A DNA stretch of 64,000 nt from Conoideocrella luteorostrata (lineage: Eukaryota; Ascomycota; Sordariomycetes; Hypocreales; Clavicipitaceae): positions 62,001-126,000 of the forward strand of contig JASWJB010000092.1 in assembly GCA_032433595.1 (NCBI GenBank), written 5' to 3'. The notes below the pieces were generated by a model. That model had not been told where the DNA came from. It ran no database searches and was given only the letters and a program-made list of their open reading frames with translations. Position numbers and translations under genes: made by a program. The number at the start of each line of letters is the position of its first letter. Positions within the stretch are counted from its first letter, which is position 1. This document shows positions 34,052-46,400 of this stretch, piece after piece.

Positions 34052-36396
34052 TCAAAGATTTAGCTGTTCCCCGAAATTCTTTAGTGACTTTCTATCCGTT
34101 TTCCCAGATACAAGCATTGGTATTTTATTGACACCAATGTACTTTGAAGGCAGCATGTAAGAGGGAAGTACGCCCGAAAGCTTCTCTTTCAACGAGCTCA
34201 CCAATTGACTTAGACCAGGAGACAGCTGAACCTGATGAGTACTACTGGGGCAGTTTCCGTTTCTATTTTCAGCATGATCAACAGTCTGACCCCCGACTTC
34301 GGTAATAAAAGCCACAATCATCGCGTCCTTGGATCGAGCTTTCCGCGCGACGATATCTGCCACGACATCCAATCCAGGAAGGAGCAGCTTGATGTGATGT
34401 TCTATCTCACTCAGTTCAATGCGCTGCCCTCGTAGTTTTATTTGCGTATCTTTGCGTCCAACAAAAATAAATCCACGCTGTCCGTCCGGGTCATATCGTA
34501 CCAAATCACCAGTTTTGTATAGGCGACCTCTTCGCCCCGGCACGCCGCCGCCGCCGGCCAATAACCAAGGCGGATCGTTGATGAATGAGGCAGCGGTCTT
34601 ATCGGGGTCATTGAGATAGCCTTGTCCAACGAGTGGACCTTCAACTAGCAGCTCGCCGACAGCACCGACTGGCGAGAGCACATTGTGATCGGATGGATCA
34701 ACAAGCCATATTACCGCTCCTGTTCCGGGACCAATGCTGATGTATGGCTTTCCTGCGGCATTTGGGTTCACCGTGCATCCAATAGTACATTCTGAAGGAC
34801 CATAGCCCACAACCACTCGCGTGTCTCTACCCCACCGGCGAACATCTCCTACAGAACAGACTTCTCCACCAATACCTAGACTTCGCAGGGATGGTATAAT
34901 ATCTGGATCAAGGATTCTCGCCACAGATGGAGTGATATTGATCATGTTTACTTTGAATTCACGAATTGCGTTGCTGAGGTCGTTCATGCGATCATCTTCG
35001 GATGGAATGCATAAACACCCTCCTCGGACCAGTGTGCAAAGCATGCTATCGATGCTGACATCAAAGGCGTATGAAGTAAAGTCTAGGACTCGTGAGTCGT
35101 TGCTATAACCAATCGGAGTACTTCTCGCGAGAACGCTAGTTGTGTAAGTAGCGTGATTGATCTGCACACCTTTCGGGACCCCTGTGCTGCCTGAGGTAAA
35201 TATGATGTATAGTAATGCATCTGGTGGCACGACTGGTAGCTGCCTTGTAGTATCTGTGGATTTCCCCCACGCATGCACCGTTTCATCGTTGACAACCTCG
35301 ATGACGGAAGTCGAAGCAATATCCTTCAAGGCAAGAGTGAACTCTTCAGACGTGAGTATCACTTTTGCTTTGACCTGTGAAATTATAATCTCTTTTCTTT
35401 GAACTGGATAGCTTGGCTCTATCAGCACAAAGGCAGCGCCGGCTTTCATGACTGCCAAAACTGCGACCATTGTCCATTTCGACTTGTCGAAGTGAAGCGG
35501 AATTATATCTCCACCAGAGACACCCAGGTTGATGAGATGCTTTGCGATGGCGGTAGAGTACAAGTCAACTTCCTTGTAGCTGAATTCACCATCCCATGAG
35601 CATACAGCAGGTATATTTGGCTGCTTCTTGGCCCTATCTGAGATGATGTCGTGCAGGCACATGTTTATAGTTTGCGGGAGGTCTTTGTTCCATTGCCAGA
35701 TAGTAAATTTATCGAGCTCACTGATGCTTGATGCAGCTGCAATGGACATGCTTGCATCATCTATTTTGGTCAGTGTCTCTGTCCATAATTTGACCAGGTG
35801 GTTGGCTAAAAATTCAGCACCCAACGGCTCCCGCCAATGTGGTTGCACATAGAGGCAATCGTCAGAAATGGCTATCTCGAGTTCAATATTGCCCTTTAAG
35901 AGATCCAATGTCAGTTAAGCTTTTTTTTTTTTTTCTCAAAAATTCTCAAATTGACAGATCAACCTACCCAAGCTGTTGAGCCACCATTCTCGTCTGACAG
36001 CTCGGCTGCCGGCACAGGAGCAATTTCATCGTTCAAGAAAATATCACAAGATCCTTTGGGAAGTTCGTCTTTGTCGGATTGACGGTCGTGCTCTTGTAGT
36101 TCTTGAAGAACTTGCAGTATTGTAGCATTTGCCTCCCATCCCAGCTCTGAGGTGTTCAAGGTGAATGTGTTTCTCTTCACACCGTTCTCCAAGAACCCCC
36201 AAGAAAATTGAGCACCCGCAGAATGGTTTTGACTATGCAGCACTAGAGCCCACGCAATCAAGATTGCTTCTAGGTGATGTGACTGCAAATTTCTGAGGGC
36301 TGTGCGATCTAATCGAAGTCTGTTTGATCCATTCTTCTCCAAACTACGTGGCTCTTGTGCTGAGCCGTCGAAAGGCATGGGCATGGCGGATAACAA
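34052..36396 (-). CDS. free-standing NRPS adenylation protein (half-C plus A, no carrier), two exons
   Basis: Exons complement(join(34052..35893, 35968..36396)) give 756 residues. Residues 1 to about 200 resemble the C-terminal half of a condensation domain ([20 protein letters not shown]). A full adenylation domain follows: A3 [13 protein letters not shown] near 374, A4 [12 protein letters not shown]5 YGPSECT near 505, A7 [10 protein letters not shown] near 602, A8 [14 protein letters not shown]10 SGKTDRKSL near 742. The protein stops 14 residues later, so there is no carrier domain. By-eye specificity residues are D-V-D-N-G-G-G-I-G; substrate not assigned. The 74-bp intron, with an AAG acceptor, interrupts W|GNIEL at the same place and phase as in the large NRPS at 40463. 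It probably activates an amino acid and loads a carrier in trans, the nearest candidate being the T domain at 39.5 kb. Confidence 0.88.
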
Positions 36397-37605
36397 CCTT
36401 TTCGCGAAGCAGAAGTTGTTGAATTAGAACGAATATGTCAACAGAAGAGGGTGTATGAGTCCCCAAATAAACTCCCGCCGCTTCAACACCACACATCCTG
36501 TCTGTCTGCTATAACACGACAACGCCAATATGCAATTATCAGGCAAGTAGTAGGTTGTACCCACAGGTACATGTACCAACCTTCATCCTAGTCTTCAGCT
36601 GTCTTATGGCTCAATAATACATGGGTCATGTGGGCTTGGCAATGGAGCGACAATAAATGATGGAGCTCGGCGCAGTGATCGCTTCGCCCTGCTTGAATTG
36701 GGAGTTCAGGGCCACGTAGCGGATACCGAGTTTGCTTGAGTGCACTTAACGGACGAGTTAGAAAAGCCGCCTGCGGATACCGGTACTCACAAAGTGGGTT
36801 CAAATGTGTCATAAAAGCCTCATTTTATGCTTCTTTACGTTTACGTAGTACAATGTGGCGATAACTACTCGTGCGTCAAGCAGGAAGTGGGACTGATGGC
36901 CTGATTAGATGTGATTGATTAGATTACCGAAGCGGTGGCGTGGCATGTGGAAGCTGATTCGTCTCATGAGCATCTTATCTTCGAGTTTTCAACCCCGCAG
37001 TGGTTAGACCGCCGAATGTAACCGCTTTTTCTCGACTAGAGCAACCGAGGCGACGCAGAGCAGGTACACTTCGTCCGTAAATCGGCCCCATCCATCATCT
37101 TGGCAAAAGGGTTGAAACGTATACCTTGGTAATCACCGAGCACTAATTGTGGCTCACACCAAAATCCCGCAAACTCGGCTTCCCGAGTAAGAACCGAAGT
37201 GCCTCAATCAGTTTGAGCTCATTTTTTCTCGTCATTTCGATGAGGGGTTATTGCCAAGCCTACTAGCGCTTAGTGCTACGGAAGAAGAATTTGACGGAAG
37301 GAAGGTTGAGCCAACACTAGCATGTAATATGAGGGATATTTGATGATGCAATACATGGTTCTTTGAGTAGCAAATCGAAAAGAAAGATACGCGAAATCTT
37401 AAACATACATTTCGCTTGGGTTACCTCGCTGGTTACAGAATTACATTTGGGGTTTGCATAAGCTCGATCTGTGTGGAGATCAGTCTCTCTGGACAGAAGC
37501 AGGACTGTTAAAGGCAACTGCACGGCAAATAGACCATTGGCTAAAAATTCGGCTTAAAATTGGGCAATCATACGAGAAAAACCAATAATGATCTAATAAA
37601 TATAT
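36397..37605. other. intergenic within the split NRPS locus
   Basis: This 1.2-kb stretch holds the promoter of the A-domain gene and the trailer of the T-MT gene, both minus strand. I see no coding sequence that would link the two into one gene: there are stops in all frames and no condensation or carrier motifs. Confidence 0.65.
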
Positions 37606-39597
37606 CTACTCCATGGTTTTGGGATTCGAAGCGCCGCCATTTTCCGACTGCTTCGAAGAGAGATGGCCAGACCCCGCCTGCGCGACCGCAGGCATCTTGT
37701 CCACAACCACTATCTTGTCGGGCGTCATGTGGGACGGCAATTCGCTTTTCATTTTTTCACGGAGCTGCTCCTGAACACTTCGCCGGAACTGCTGTCGCAT
37801 TGGCTGCGTGCTGAGTGTGTTCTGGGCCCTGCCTTGATGCTCCGTGGGGAACTGGAACAAGACCCTGCCCGACCCTTCCGTCGTTCCAATCTTGTGAAAG
37901 ATGGCATCGAGACCGCCGCGCTGGGAAAACTGTCGTGCCCAGCTCGTCTCCACCCCGTATCCAGCTTCTTGCGCCAGAGCCTTCAAATCGACCACAGAGA
38001 GCGCGGACCGGGATTGCGCTTTGTCACGGATGGACGACTGCCAGGTGGCGGGGTCCAACTGTTGACCTTGGTTATCCAGCCCGTCAACAATGTGCCTTTC
38101 GAAGGCAGTTTTTGAGTGGGGGATATTGCCGACCGCGAGTACGGATGGCGTCGACGGAGTCTGCAGCATTTGACGCAGTGAATGTCGTGTGAGCGCCTCG
38201 CTCTCATAGTCATGCCACTGACTCTGATCAATCGTGTGTACTTGCATCGGCTGGCCGTTTTGTCTTATATGCACAACCGCAGAAAAGCGGTAGCAACTAA
38301 GCTCATTTGTCGCATGCATTGCCTTTGGCAATATTTCCACGTGGCCAACGTAGTCCGGTAAACGATCTTGCAAACCTGTGAAAAATGCCGGGTCGACGAG
38401 AAATTCCGTTTCGGAGCTCTCCAATTGAGTCATGACTGCGCGCACTTGGTCAGGAGTGGCTTCACCCCCAAGCATGTGTAATGCTCTTGCAGCCAGGAAG
38501 TCTCTGTACTGGGCGTAGGATCGGATGTCGCCGAAAAAGAGTGTTTGGACGCCTTTCAACTGAACCAAGTCTTTGATCACCTTGAACAAGTAGTCCTGAG
38601 ATGGAAAATACTGCGCGACCGAATTGATGATCACAGTCTCAGGTGACAGGTCCTCGCGAATGAGGTGAATATCGCCCGCTGAGGCATTGTACATTTTGAC
38701 CTTGCCGCTCAGCATAGGCGCCAACTTGGCTGACTTGGTGATGAACTGAACTGCTTTCTCGGATGGCTCAATTCCAACATAGCTCTGCAGGCCCGACCCC
38801 AAGTTAAACAGAATCATGCCGGAGCCTGATCCAATCTCCAAGACGTGGCTTGCCGGCCTGCCATTGAGTATTGTGCCGATTGTATCTTGCAACCACTCTT
38901 CCATTTCGACCTTGTCAATTGGTTTTCCATCAAACATCGAGTTCCAGCCAATGAAATCTCGGCCAACTGTTTCCGTTTGTACCTCTCCGATACTTGTATA
39001 AGCTTCGTCATCGTATATTCCTCTCCAAAGCTCCACCTGCTTAGACTCTTGCTGCTGACGAAGCTCTTCATTGAGTGGTAGCGTGTCGTCGTCGTGCAAT
39101 GTAACAAAAGCGATGATTCGAGGTTCTTGGTCATCCACTTGTTGGACCGCGGCGAGTGCTTCTCTGACATGCGGCTGACGGGCGAGGGCGTCCTTCACAG
39201 CTTCAAGGTCCACCGATAGTCCACGGATTGCCGCATGCCCGTTTTCTGTGCTCTCTTTTCGTCTGCTCTGCTCCGTATCTCTTGTTGCATTTTTTGGTCC
39301 GTCTTCATTTCCCGGCCCTGCGTTGGGACAAATGCGACTAACCGCGTCGCGCAGGATGGGGTGGCTGTAAAGATCGACCACTTTGAGCTTTGGAAGCCCG
39401 ACCTTGCGTGCCTTGCTCACAACTCTCATTGCGTCTATTGAGTCGCCGCCGAGTTCAAAAAAGTTGTCGTCTAGCCCAAAACTGGCTGCGTCCATGTTAA
39501 GCACGGTCGCCCATACTTGACGAAGTCGTTTCTCTACTTCCGACATTGACAGCGGCGTGGGCACATCGCTGCCAACTCCTGCGCTTGCAACAGTCAT
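37606..39597 (-). CDS. carrier-methyltransferase NRPS fragment (T-A(C-terminal subdomain)-N-MT)
   Basis: An intronless 663-residue frame. Residues about 17-90 are a carrier domain, DDNFFELGGDSI with Ser53 for phosphopantetheine. Residues about 128-170 look like the start of an A-domain C-terminal subdomain (VDLEAVKDALARQPHVREALA, then RIIAFVTL). An NRPS-type N-methyltransferase follows: WNSMFDGKPI, SAM motif I VLEIGSGSGMILFNLG at 252-267, NSVAQYFPSQDYLFKVI. The end (LREKMKSELPSHMTPDKIVVV) matches the last part of an A domain, but the A10 lysine motif GKVDRK is replaced by AGSGHLSSKQ. In classical synthetases the MT is inserted in the A domain at this spot, so this is an interrupted A domain that lost its catalytic core. 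It probably N-methylates an aminoacyl group bound to its own carrier. It is divergent from the large NRPS and on the same strand as the free A-domain gene. Confidence 0.87.
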   Translation of the reverse strand: MTVASAGVGSDVPTPLSMSEVEKRLRQVWATVLNMDAASFGLDDNFFELGGDSIDAMRVVSKARKVGLPKLKVVDLYSHPILRDAVSRICPNAGPGNEDGPKNATRDTEQSRRKESTENGHAAIRGLSVDLEAVKDALARQPHVREALAAVQQVDDQEPRIIAFVTLHDDDTLPLNEELRQQQESKQVELWRGIYDDEAYTSIGEVQTETVGRDFIGWNSMFDGKPIDKVEMEEWLQDTIGTILNGRPASHVLEIGSGSGMILFNLGSGLQSYVGIEPSEKAVQFITKSAKLAPMLSGKVKMYNASAGDIHLIREDLSPETVIINSVAQYFPSQDYLFKVIKDLVQLKGVQTLFFGDIRSYAQYRDFLAARALHMLGGEATPDQVRAVMTQLESSETEFLVDPAFFTGLQDRLPDYVGHVEILPKAMHATNELSCYRFSAVVHIRQNGQPMQVHTIDQSQWHDYESEALTRHSLRQMLQTPSTPSVLAVGNIPHSKTAFERHIVDGLDNQGQQLDPATWQSSIRDKAQSRSALSVVDLKALAQEAGYGVETSWARQFSQRGGLDAIFHKIGTTEGSGRVLFQFPTEHQGRAQNTLSTQPMRQQFRRSVQEQLREKMKSELPSHMTPDKIVVVDKMPAVAQAGSGHLSSKQSENGGASNPKTME

Positions 39598-40462
39598 GGT
39601 AGGTAGGACCTTTTGTCAACTCAGTGCTATTAAGCTTGACGAAGTCGTTGATAGCTGTGATGTAGTGTGAAAGTGATGTTTTTACAGCCTAGAATTGTAC
39701 TGGCCGATTATCTAGTCGTGATGTCGCCGTTGAGGGAAAACTGCCCAGCTGGTCGTTTCCATCCAAACAAGGCCTGGGCAGCCGCGCAAATGCCAAGATT
39801 GACGCACATCCTAGTCACATGGAGGCATCCCACTCTTGCACTTTTGATGAGTGCATACATTCACAAAATTATGGACACGGGTTTTGCTCGCTTTCAATTG
39901 CCGTACGAACTGGGCTAATACCCACGCTTGCCGTTATCAATCAATGTGGGCCGTAGAATTAGATGCGGGTGGCAGGGCTAAGAGAGATGGCTACACTTGT
40001 ACCAGAGGCTGAACATGGTAACATTTGGACCTCCCAGGTTCCGTCAAACTAGTTGGCTGCTCCGGCTACATAATGCACTAACAATACCCTTGTCTCCAAT
40101 ATTGTGACGCGTCGTATCGATAGTTCTCCGCTTGGTCTCGTATATACGATATCTTGTTGACTCTCACTAGTTGTTTTGGCAATGGGGTAGCTGAAGTGGC
40201 CCCCGCCATGGGCAATACCCCTGTTTGGGTTTCCATGTCATCGAACGTACCAATACCTGCTGCTTGACTGACGAAACACAGAAGCTTGGATCGTCTAATT
40301 GAATACCGTGTAGCCGTGAATGCTTAAACGATGAAAGCAGGTCTCGGAGCGGTTGTCACATGCTGTTCGGATTTTGCAGTGCTACGGTTTGGCCCTCGCG
40401 CAGACCCTGATGTTCATGCTAAAAAAAAAAAAACACACACGGCATGATACTTCTCGCCCATA
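39598..40462. promoter_or_regulatory. divergent promoter between T-MT gene and large NRPS
   Basis: The 865 bp between the two start codons must drive both genes, which suggests co-regulation. Several HGATAR sites are visible (for example TTATCT near 39706 and TTATCA near 39934, read on the minus strand). I did not find the extended ATCWGATAA form expected of siderophore-gene repressor (SREA-type) binding. A poly-A tract precedes the NRPS start. Confidence 0.55.
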
Positions 40463-43400
40463 ATGGCTATCAATCACGCAGAAGCGACGGAAAACGATGC
40501 GCTTTCAAATAAAAGAATTGAAAGCAGCGAAAAGCATCATTGGTTTCCCATACCGGTCTTCAAACACCTGAAACCTGAATTCAGCGACTTGGACGTTCTT
40601 CTATTTTCTTGGGCACTTCTTTTGTATCGCCAGAATTATGGCGTCGGCGTTCATTTCACTTGCAAGCTGCGCTGCGAGCAGAACCCGAGGTTTGAGCAAT
40701 TTGATGTGAAGACTGAAGATTTGCAGTGGGACGTAAACAATTCCTTGTCTTCGGCTTTACGACAGACTCAAGCATACGTGAGAAGCCAGCCTTTTCTCCA
40801 TGACTCACCATATCCCGACGGCTACACGGTTTTCTTGAACGATGAAGGTCGTCCGGACGCTCTTGCCGGATTCCCAGAGAAATCTCTCCGGGAAATGACA
40901 TGGGTGAGTCTACCATAGCTGCATGTGCAAGATCAACTCTTTTGACTGGATGAAATGTCAGGGCAATGTGGAACTTCAAATACAGTTTGGCGACAATGGT
41001 GTTTTCATGCGGCAAGATTGGAGAAGTCCGCTGGGAGGCAAATTTTTAGCAAATCATTTGGCTCAATGCCTTGTCGATATCCTGCAGATCCTACCTACCC
41101 ATCTCGATTCGCCACTTGAGCGTGCGTTGTCTTTATCGAGCACCGATCGCTCAGTCATTTGGAGTTGGAATCGGGATGTTCCCCCCACGGTGGATGATTG
41201 CATCCACAACTTCATAAGTACAAAGGCAATGGAGCAGCCCGAAGCCGAGGCTGTGTGTTCTTGGGATGGCTCACTCTCGTTCCTTGAAGTAGAACGCTTC
41301 TCTACTTTGCTGGCGCACTACTTACTGAGTCTAGGCCTGCAATCGGGAAACATTGTGCCACTCAACTTCGAGAAGTCGAGATGGACCGTCGTCGCCATCT
41401 TGGCTGTAATGAAGTCCGGCGCTGCCTTTGTACTCATGGACCCAAAACAGCCTATCCAGCGACGACAGACAATGGCATCACAAGTTAAGGCCACTGTGAT
41501 AGTCACTTCTCGGCTGTACTCTGAGTCTAGCAGCAGGATTGCCCCAGGTGCCCCAGTCATCGCTCTTGATCAAGAGTTAGTGCGCAACTTAAATGAGTCT
41601 ACTCTTACCACGCAGCTACCTCCTGTATGTCCAAAATCCCTGATGTACATCATCTTCACATCTGGTACAACGGGACAGCCCAAAGGAATCATGATCAATC
41701 ATAACACATACATGTCTGGTGCTCTGGAACGCAAGAAATCCGTTGGTTACGACAGTATATCGCGGGTGTTGGATTTCACGTCATATACTTTCGATGTTAG
41801 CATTGACAGTATGTTAGTGACTCTTCTCAGCGGTGGATGTGTCTGCGTGCCCAGTGACGAGGAGAGAATGAGCGACCTCAGTGGTTCACTACGTCGATTG
41901 AAAGTCAACATGGCAAATATGACGCCTTCAGTCGCACGTGTGCTTGATCCTGACATCCTGCCGTCGCTGAGAAGCCTGGGAATCGGCGGCGAGGCATGTT
42001 CCATTGCAGACATATGCGAATGGGGCAAGCAGACAAGAATAGTCATCGGCTACGGAGTGTCAGAATGCACCACGGCCTGCACTGTGAACTCAAGTGCCGC
42101 GAACAAGCCGTATGTCAGCATCGGAAGCGCTTCTGCTTCTACATTATGGCTTGTTGATCCCAGCGACGATAGTAAATTGGCGCCCGTCGGTGCCGTGGGG
42201 GAGATGCTTATAGAAGGGCCCATCGTCGGTGAGGGGTATCTCAATGATCCTGTCAAGACAGCAGCAGCTTTCATTAATGACCCAACTTGGCTGATGGAAG
42301 GTGATCCCGGCCATAGCATACCTGGACGAAGAGGCCGGCTGTACAAAACGGGAGACCTGGTACGATATGACCCCGATGGAGAGCGCGGCTTTATTTTCGT
42401 TGGCCGACGGGACACTCAAGTCAAGCTTCGTGGCCAGCGCATTGAACTGTCCGAGATTGAATACAATGTTAAATACCTGCTACCTCCTGGAACCGAAGTA
42501 GCAGCCGACATTGTTGCCCGGGGAGGCAGGATAAAGGATACTATAATCGCCGCATTTATCAGCTGCGGCGATGATATACTGCCGCAAAAGTACGCGACTG
42601 ACGATCTGAGCGGCGTGGAACAAATCCAATTTGCGGCTCACATACAAACTATTGTTGACTCCATGAACGAGAAGCTCTCCCGAGTACTTCCGTCATACAT
42701 GGTCCCGTCAGTTTACATTGGGGTTGACAGAATGCCAAGACTTGTATCTGGCAAAGTAGACCGCAAGTCATTGGTTGTGCTTGGTGCAGCGGCAACCTCG
42801 CAAACCGCTTTCCCCACTGCGTCGGATGTGAATGCGGATGAACAAATGACGAAGCCAGAAGCTATCTTGCGACAATCTTGGTGTACCGTTCTTGGTCTAG
42901 GAGAAGGCGATATCAAGCCCACCAATAACTTCTTCCATATCGGTGGAGATTCCATCCGGGCCATGAAACTCGCACCGAAGCTGCGCGAAAATGGATTCGC
43001 CCTCACAGTAGTAGAGATTTTCGACTTTCCTGTTTTATCGGACATGGCAAAAGTGATGAGACGAGAAGGCAGTCATAAATCTGCTAACTTGAACGAAGTG
43101 CCTCCGTTCTCGCTGGTGCGCCAATCCTTCGATGTGGCTGCTCTGATTGGAGAGGCTGCAGAACGCTGTGGTATTGATCAAAGCTGTATCGAAGACATTT
43201 ATCCGTGTGCGCCAATGCAAGAAATTCACATGGCTTTCTATACGCGATCGAAGGAAGCTTATGTTGCCCAACGTGTTGCGGACATTCCGGATTGGCACTG
43301 CATCGAACGTATACGAGCTGCTTGGGATACTGTCTATCAACAGAGTCCCATACTACGAACTCGCATCGTTGAGGTCAAAAACCATGGCTTCATGCAGGTT

Positions 43401-46400
43401 GTTACCAATGGCAAGATCCAATGGAGATCCAGTTGCAGCTTGGACAGATATTTGGAAGACGACAGGAACGAGCCAATGTCAGTGTCCTCTCCAATGTGCC
43501 GCTTTGCTATCGTCTATGACGAGCAGCTTAAAACGGGGTATTTTGTTTGGACAACTCACCACGCAATATACGACGGTTGGTGCGTGGACCTCATCCTGGA
43601 TCATGTGAGAGCTGCGTACGCGGATGTGCCCGTGATTCGTCCAGCCGAATTCAAGCACTTCATTCAATGGCTGCATGACCCTGCCAGGGAGTCTTCCAAA
43701 AACTATTGGAAAAAGCAGTTAGAAGGCGCAACGGGACCCAAATTTCCAGCCATCCCATCTCGTTCATTTATACCCGAACCGGACTCCCATGCAGCGCATT
43801 TTGTTCACATGGAGGAATGCGACCGGTCAAAGTTTACTGTTGCTGTGCTTATTAGAGCAGCCTGGTCATTGATATCAGCAGTATACACTTTGAGCGACGA
43901 TGTCGTGTTTGCAGAAACTTATGTTGGTCGCGCAGTCCCAATTGAAGGGGCTCTTGAGATCGAGGGTCCAATGCTCAGCAGTATTCCAGTTCGCATACGG
44001 ATCGACCGCACAACATCGGTCCATGACTTTCTACAGTCGATACAAGAGCAGTCTGCGCTTAGGGCCCAGCACGAGCACTTGGGGTTTCAAAATATTCGTC
44101 GATTGAGCGAAGATGCTCAAATTGCCTGTGAGGTTGCCATGGGTCTCATTATTCAGCCCAACGCAACAGAAACAGCTGCTTCGGCCGACTCCCAACTCCC
44201 GCCGTTTCGCTCTGGAGACATAGTACGAGAGTCTCTGCGCTTTAGCACATATCCTCTCATGCTTGCTTGTGGCCTTGAGCGAAATGGATTCCGTGTTGAA
44301 ACCAGCTTTGACTCTCGACTGCTTACCAAGCCGCAAGTGCAGAGGGTTCTAGCGCAGCTTGAACACGTTGTCATCCAGCTCGGAAAAGACATGTCTCGCC
44401 CCATCAGCGAAGTTACAATCGTAAGTCCAGCTGAGCTAGAAATCCTCTGGGAGGTGAACCAGGGCAGATATAGCGACAATCAATTTTCCGCTGCCGAAAA
44501 CGTAGCCAAGACGCTCCGTACTGGGGACCAATATCCCACTGCTCAGCAGCCTTTATGGGTCGTGCATCCCTGGAATCATTCGGTAGTCATGCCCATTGGA
44601 GCGATGGGTGAGCTGGCAATCGAAGCTGGGAAAGAGGCTGTCATCGCCAAGCAACTATGTACTCCGAGCTGGCTTGAAGAAGGCTCGGCGAATATTCCTG
44701 GACACCCTGGTGCGATTTACTTAACAGGAGACTTAGTGAAGTATGACGAAAACAGAAATCTGATATTTATGGGTCGGAAAGACACTCTTATGCAAATAGA
44801 CGGTCACGTCGTAGATCTAACCGCCATTGACCACGCTCTCACACAGCTTTTCCCAAAAACCTCGAGAGTCAAGAGTCATTCCATAATGATAAACAACTCT
44901 AATATGCAGGTGCCAGTGGTAACTGCAGTCATTCAGGAAAATTTATCTGAAGACGCGCACATGGTGGGCCTGGATATACAGACCCATGACACGACGCTCC
45001 CAATATCGTCCGCTGTGTCGGAGCATTTGGCCAAAACTATTGTTGGACTCAATAAAGCTATTTTCGAATCTCTACCTCCGTATTCCGTACCTTCTATATG
45101 GCTACCAGTTCCTGAAACGACAGCGACCGGCGAGTATATTGACATTAATTCGGTAGAGTGGGTGGCTAGTTTCCTGACCGTCGACCTGGTCAAGGATCTC
45201 CGCCAAGCTTATAGCTCTCTTCGATCAACCGTTATGGAGCTCACGCCGCCATTGACATCAAAAGAGCAGACAATGCGCTCCGTATGGTCAAGTCTCTTGA
45301 GCATTGAAGAAGATAGAATATCATTGGATGATAACTTCTTCCGACTTGGAGGCGACTCCATTGTGACCATGAGACTAATCTCGTCATTACGAAGAGCTGG
45401 TTATCGCATTTCCATTACGGCTGTGTTCGCAAACATGAAGTTGAGAGACATGGCTGACGCAATGACTGAATCAAAAGGAAAACCGGCGACTAAACCCAAT
45501 TCCTACAATCCTTTCTCCTTACTTGATTACAAGAATGTGGATGGTTCCTTGGCAGAGATCATACAGCCTCAGCTAGCAGTCCCATTATGGAAAATTGAAG
45601 ACATTCTACCAACAACAGGGTCACAAACTCGAGACGTCAGCTGTACGGTCTACGCACCAAGAAGTGCGGTTCAATACACCGTGCTATACTTTCATAACTC
45701 AGTTGAGATGTCACGACTATTGGACAGCTTTCGTCACCTGGTCACACAGCATCCCATCCTTCGGACCGTGTTCGTACAGCACGAAAACCGAGTTCTGCAA
45801 GTGGTTATCCAGAACATGGATGTGAAGATCTCCGAGCACAGGCTAGAAGGTCCATTAGATTCTTGCTGTAAAGAAGTAATTCGCATCGATGTAGACAGCG
45901 ACGTCGAGTTTACATTTGGAGCTCCGTTTCTCAAGCTGCATATTGTTCGCAGCGAAAAGCAGAGCGCATTCGTCATCCGTCTCTCTCATGCGCAATATGA
46001 CGGCGTGTCGCTGACTGAACTACTTCGACAATTGGAACTACAGTACCAGGGCTCCAGAATCCCCTCCTCACCAACTTTCGCCGTTTACATGAAGCATCTG
46101 CATGACACCAAAACCGAGCACATCGAATATTGGCGGAGGACTCTTGATCAGTCGTCACTAACGGAAATCGCTCCGCCTGCGACCGAAAATTCAGGCTCTA
46201 CTTTCGAGACGAGACTCATCAATATCTCCAAACGTCCCACCGATATCACTCCATCGGTGCTGCTCACTGCTGGTTGGGCTACGGTATTGGCCAAGCACCT
46301 GAACATTGCAGATGTTACCTTTGCAGGCATTGTATCTGGCCGCGATGGCGATATTGCAGATATTGATACCTTCATGGGCCCATGCTACCAGTATATGCCC

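Noticed and set aside
36397..37605. Joining the free A gene and the T-MT gene into one NRPS by a long intron
   Set aside because: The A protein ends cleanly after A10 and has its own start, and the T-MT gene has its own stop. Their order on the minus strand (T-MT first, then A) would give an unnatural T-MT-A protein across 1.2 kb.
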